From Chloroflexota bacterium (GTDB taxonomy: Bacteria > Chloroflexota > Anaerolineae > B4-G1 > SLSP01), in NCBI GenBank assembly GCA_022707725.1, contig JAKJAB010000209.1, positions 1 to 6,409 on the forward strand: a stretch of 6,409 nt of DNA, read 5' to 3'. Shown in pieces: positions 3,774 through 6,409 of the stretch. The notes beneath the pieces are model-generated. The model was not told the origin of the DNA. It made no database searches and saw nothing but the letters and a program-made list of their open reading frames with translations. The position numbers were made by a program, and so were the translations under genes. Position 1 is the first letter of the stretch; every line of letters starts with the position of its first letter.

Positions 3774-6347
3774 ATGGACCCAAATCGCTATACTGAAAAA
3801 GCACAGGAAGCTTTGCTTCGGGCGCAGGGTCTGGCGAACGAGCGCGGCAACCCGCAGATCGAGCCTGAACATCTGCTGCTATCTCTCTTGGAACAGAGCG
3901 ACGGCGTCGCGCCGCAGGTCGTCTTGCGCGCGGGCGTCGATCCCCAACGGCTGCGCACCGACCTGGAAAGCGCGCTCCAACGCAAGCCGCAGGCGCGCGG
4001 GGCGGCGGCGCAGGCCGGACTGTCGCCCGCGCTGTCGCGCATCCTCCAGGCGGCGGAACGCGAGGCCGGCGCCTTGCGCGATGACTACGTGAGCGCCGAG
4101 CACCTCCTGCTGGCGATGGCCGATTCGAGCGCGGGCGATGTGGCGCGCTTCCTGGCGGCCCAGGGAATCGACCGCGAGACCGTCTTGCGCGCGCTCACCT
4201 CGATCCGAGGCGGGCAGCGGGTGACGTCGCAGAACCCGGAGGGGACGTACAACGTCCTCGAAAAGTACGGGCGCAACCTCACACAACTCGTCCACCAGGG
4301 CAAACTCGACCCCGTGATCGGGCGCGACGAAGAAATCCGCCGCGTGATGCAGATCCTCTCGCGGCGCACCAAAAACAACCCCGTCCTCGTCGGCGACGCC
4401 GGGGTGGGGAAGACGGCCATCGTCGAAGGGCTGGCGCAGCGCATCGTGCGCGGCGACGTGCCCGAAGGCTTGAAGGAGAAGGAAATCTTCCAACTGGATA
4501 TGGGCGCCCTGATTGCCGGGGCCAAATATCGCGGCGAGTTCGAGGAGCGGCTCAAGGCCGTCCTCAATGAGATCGCGCGCTCCGAGGGGAAGCTCGTCTT
4601 GTTCATCGACGAAATGCACACCGTCGTCGGCGCAGGCAAGGCTGAGGGCGCGATGGACGCCGGCAACCTGCTCAAGCCGATGTTGGCGCGCGGCGAGCTG
4701 CACACCATCGGCGCGACGACGTTGGACGAATATCGCAAGTACATCGAAAAGGACGCGGCGTTGGAACGGCGCTTCCAGCCGGTCTACGTCGATGAGCCGG
4801 ATGTGACGGACACGATCAGCATCCTGCGCGGTCTCAAGGAGCGCTACGATACGCACCACGGCGTCCGCATCCAGGACGCAGCGCTGATTGCGGCGGCGAC
4901 GTTGAGCGACCGCTACATCGCCGACCGGCAGTTGCCCGACAAGGCCATCGATCTGGTGGACGAGGCGGCGGCGCGGTTGCGCCTGGAAATCGATTCCAAG
5001 CCTGCCGACCTGGACCGGATCGACCGGCAAGTGATGCAGTTGGAGATCGAGCGGGAGGCGCTCAAACAGGAGAAGGACAAGGCCAGCAAGGAGCGGTTGG
5101 GCAAGCTGGAACAGGAATTGGCGAACTTCAAGGAGCAGAGCCGGGCTTTGCGCGGGCGCTGGGAGCAGGAAAAGGCCATCATCCAGGAGATTCAGGCCAT
5201 CCAACAGCAGACGGAGGCGCTCAACATCGAAATCGAGCAGGCCGAGCGCAACAACGATTACGCGGGTGCCGCCAAACTCCGTTACGGGCGGACGCAAGAA
5301 CTGGAACGCGAACTTGCAGCCGCCGAAACGCGCCTGGCGCAGGTGCAGGGCGACCAGCCCTTGCTGCGCCAGGAGGTCGGCCCGGAGGAAATCGCGCGCG
5401 TCGTCTCCAACTGGACGGGCATCCCCGTCTCGCGGCTGCTCGAAGGCGAGCGCGAGAAGTTGATGCGTATGGAAGACGAACTGCACAAGCGCGTGGTCGG
5501 CCAGGACGAAGCCGTGCGCGCCGTCTCCAATGCCGTGCGCCGGGCGCGGGCGGGCTTGCAGCCGCCGAACCGGCCCATCGGCACGTTCCTCTTCCTGGGA
5601 CCGACGGGCGTGGGCAAGACGGAACTGGCGCGCGCGTTGGCCGAATTCCTCTTCGACACCGAGGAAGCGATGGTGCGTATCGACATGAGCGAGTACCAGG
5701 AGAAGCACACCGTCTCGCGGCTCATCGGCGCGCCGCCGGGCTACATCGGCTACGACGAGGGCGGACAACTGACCGAGGCCGTGCGGCGGCGACCCTACAG
5801 CGTGCTGCTGCTGGACGAAATCGAAAAGGCGCACACGGAGGTCTTCAACGTGCTGCTGCAACTGCTCGATGAGGGCCGCCTGACCGACGGGCACGGGCGT
5901 ACCGTTAATTTCACAAACACCCTTGTCATTATGACGAGCAACACCGGCAGCCGCTGGATCAAGGAACTGGGGCCAGAAGCCGCCCGCTCGCAGGTGATGG
6001 CAGAGCTGGACCGCACGTTCCGCCCGGAGTTCCTGAACCGCATCGACGACACGATCCTCTTCGCCAGCCTGACGCGCGAGGACTTGAAGGCCATTGTCGG
6101 CATCCAGGTGCGCGGATTGCAGAAACTGCTGCGCGAGCGCGGCCTGGACATCACCGTCACCGACGCCGCCGAGGCTTACCTGGCGGACGAGGGCTACGAC
6201 CCGGTCTACGGCGCGCGCCCGCTCAAACGCGCGATCCAGCGTCACCTGCAAGACCCGCTGGCGATGGCGGTGCTGGAAGGGCGCTTTGCCGAGGGGCAGA
6301 CAATTCACGTGGACGCGCAGGAAGGCCGCTTGGTTTTTACGACGTAG
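3774..6347 (+). CDS. clpB: ATP-dependent disaggregase ClpB (Hsp100)
   Basis: ClpB is a hexameric cytoplasmic AAA+ chaperone that works with DnaK/DnaJ/GrpE to pull polypeptides out of aggregates. At 857 residues it matches the normal length. The order is: Clp N domain (1 to about 145, starting MDPNRYTEKAQEALL); NBD1 with Walker A GDAGVGKT (207-214), pore Tyr252, Walker B Glu280 in FIDEMH and Arg332/Arg333; the coiled-coil middle domain (about 408-530, rich in Glu, Lys, Gln and Leu), which distinguishes ClpB from ClpA; NBD2 with Walker A GPTGVGKT (609-616), pore Tyr657 in GYIGYDEGG, Walker B Glu682 in LLLDEIEKAH, Arg756 in FLNRID and sensor-2 GAR (813-815). All key residues are present and no ClpP-docking loop is evident. 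ATG 3774 follows GTGAGG (3761-3766) by 7 bases. A GC-rich leader (3720-3745) could fold. An internal GTG at codon 150 may give a short form. The gene is followed by a terminator. Confidence 0.98.
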   Translation: MDPNRYTEKAQEALLRAQGLANERGNPQIEPEHLLLSLLEQSDGVAPQVVLRAGVDPQRLRTDLESALQRKPQARGAAAQAGLSPALSRILQAAEREAGALRDDYVSAEHLLLAMADSSAGDVARFLAAQGIDRETVLRALTSIRGGQRVTSQNPEGTYNVLEKYGRNLTQLVHQGKLDPVIGRDEEIRRVMQILSRRTKNNPVLVGDAGVGKTAIVEGLAQRIVRGDVPEGLKEKEIFQLDMGALIAGAKYRGEFEERLKAVLNEIARSEGKLVLFIDEMHTVVGAGKAEGAMDAGNLLKPMLARGELHTIGATTLDEYRKYIEKDAALERRFQPVYVDEPDVTDTISILRGLKERYDTHHGVRIQDAALIAAATLSDRYIADRQLPDKAIDLVDEAAARLRLEIDSKPADLDRIDRQVMQLEIEREALKQEKDKASKERLGKLEQELANFKEQSRALRGRWEQEKAIIQEIQAIQQQTEALNIEIEQAERNNDYAGAAKLRYGRTQELERELAAAETRLAQVQGDQPLLRQEVGPEEIARVVSNWTGIPVSRLLEGEREKLMRMEDELHKRVVGQDEAVRAVSNAVRRARAGLQPPNRPIGTFLFLGPTGVGKTELARALAEFLFDTEEAMVRIDMSEYQEKHTVSRLIGAPPGYIGYDEGGQLTEAVRRRPYSVLLLDEIEKAHTEVFNVLLQLLDEGRLTDGHGRTVNFTNTLVIMTSNTGSRWIKELGPEAARSQVMAELDRTFRPEFLNRIDDTILFASLTREDLKAIVGIQVRGLQKLLRERGLDITVTDAAEAYLADEGYDPVYGARPLKRAIQRHLQDPLAMAVLEGRFAEGQTIHVDAQEGRLVFTT
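4207..4223 (+). promoter_or_regulatory. Possible internal translation start in clpB (GTG codon 150)
   Basis: GAGGCGGG at 4207-4214 precedes an in-frame GTG at 4221-4223 (Val150), at the junction of the N domain and NBD1. In Escherichia coli and some cyanobacteria, ClpB is made in a full-length and an N-domain-less form by internal initiation at the equivalent place (residue 149 in E. coli). The position fits well, but GAGG and GGTG strings are frequent in this GC-rich gene, so this is only a candidate. Confidence 0.4.
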
Positions 6348-6376
6348 CAGGTGGTTGTTTCCCGGAACGTCAATCC

Positions 6377-6409
6377 CGGCCCGGCGTGTATACGCTGGGC
6401 CGTTCGTTT
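6377..6409 (+). terminator. Rho-independent terminator after clpB
   Basis: A 10-bp stem (CGGCCCGGCG at 6377-6386 with CGCTGGGCCG at 6393-6402, one G-T wobble) encloses TGTATA and is followed by TTCGTTT, which runs to the window edge. It lies 30 bp after the clpB stop, which suggests clpB ends its transcript here. Confidence 0.85.

Noticed and set aside
3879..6308. 809-codon open frame on the minus strand across clpB
   Set aside because: It mirrors clpB, whose codon bias keeps the opposite frame free of stops. It has no recognisable domain, ribosome site or promoter, whereas the plus frame encodes every ClpB motif.

Overview
The window is GC-rich bacterial chromosomal DNA with compact genes, good Shine-Dalgarno sites and short tandem repeats in the gaps. 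The protein types (RHH-DUF433 antitoxin with a DUF5615 toxin relic, YghO-like GNAT protein, full-length ClpB) and the heptanucleotide repeats fit Chloroflexota (an Anaerolineae-like lineage) best. That placement is an inference from general resemblance, not a database result. There are no tRNA or rRNA genes, CRISPR arrays, insertion sequences or phage genes.

Layout: (1) 1-608, plus strand, the C-terminal two thirds of an RluA-type pseudouridine synthase whose catalytic motif is degenerate (Asp replaced by Glu). (2) 701-1513, plus strand, a complete carbon-nitrogen hydrolase with an intact Glu-Lys-Cys triad, followed by a strong intrinsic terminator (1534-1564). (3) 1565-1676, a gap with a 9-bp tandem repeat and a 7-bp tandem repeat that runs into the 3' end of the next gene. 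(4) 1656-2828, minus strand, a YghO-like GNAT-fold protein with a near-consensus promoter at 2872-2899. (5) 2911-3016, a patchwork: a 50-bp copy of the clpB upstream region joined directly to a 56-bp copy of an internal clpB coding segment. (6) 3094-3471, plus strand, an antitoxin-like protein (ribbon-helix-helix plus DUF433), overlapped by a remnant of a DUF5615-type toxin gene that has lost its middle (3464-3585). (7) 3774-6347, plus strand, full-length clpB with a terminator at the window end.

The genes do not form one pathway. The pseudouridine synthase and hydrolase are codirectional and may share a transcript. The hydrolase and the GNAT gene converge; the GNAT gene diverges from the antitoxin/clpB side. 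The most informative stretch is 2911-3773. There the toxin-antitoxin relic sits between two copies of a clpB leader segment, one of which also carries a piece of the clpB coding region. This looks like the scar of a local duplication, insertion and deletion upstream of clpB.
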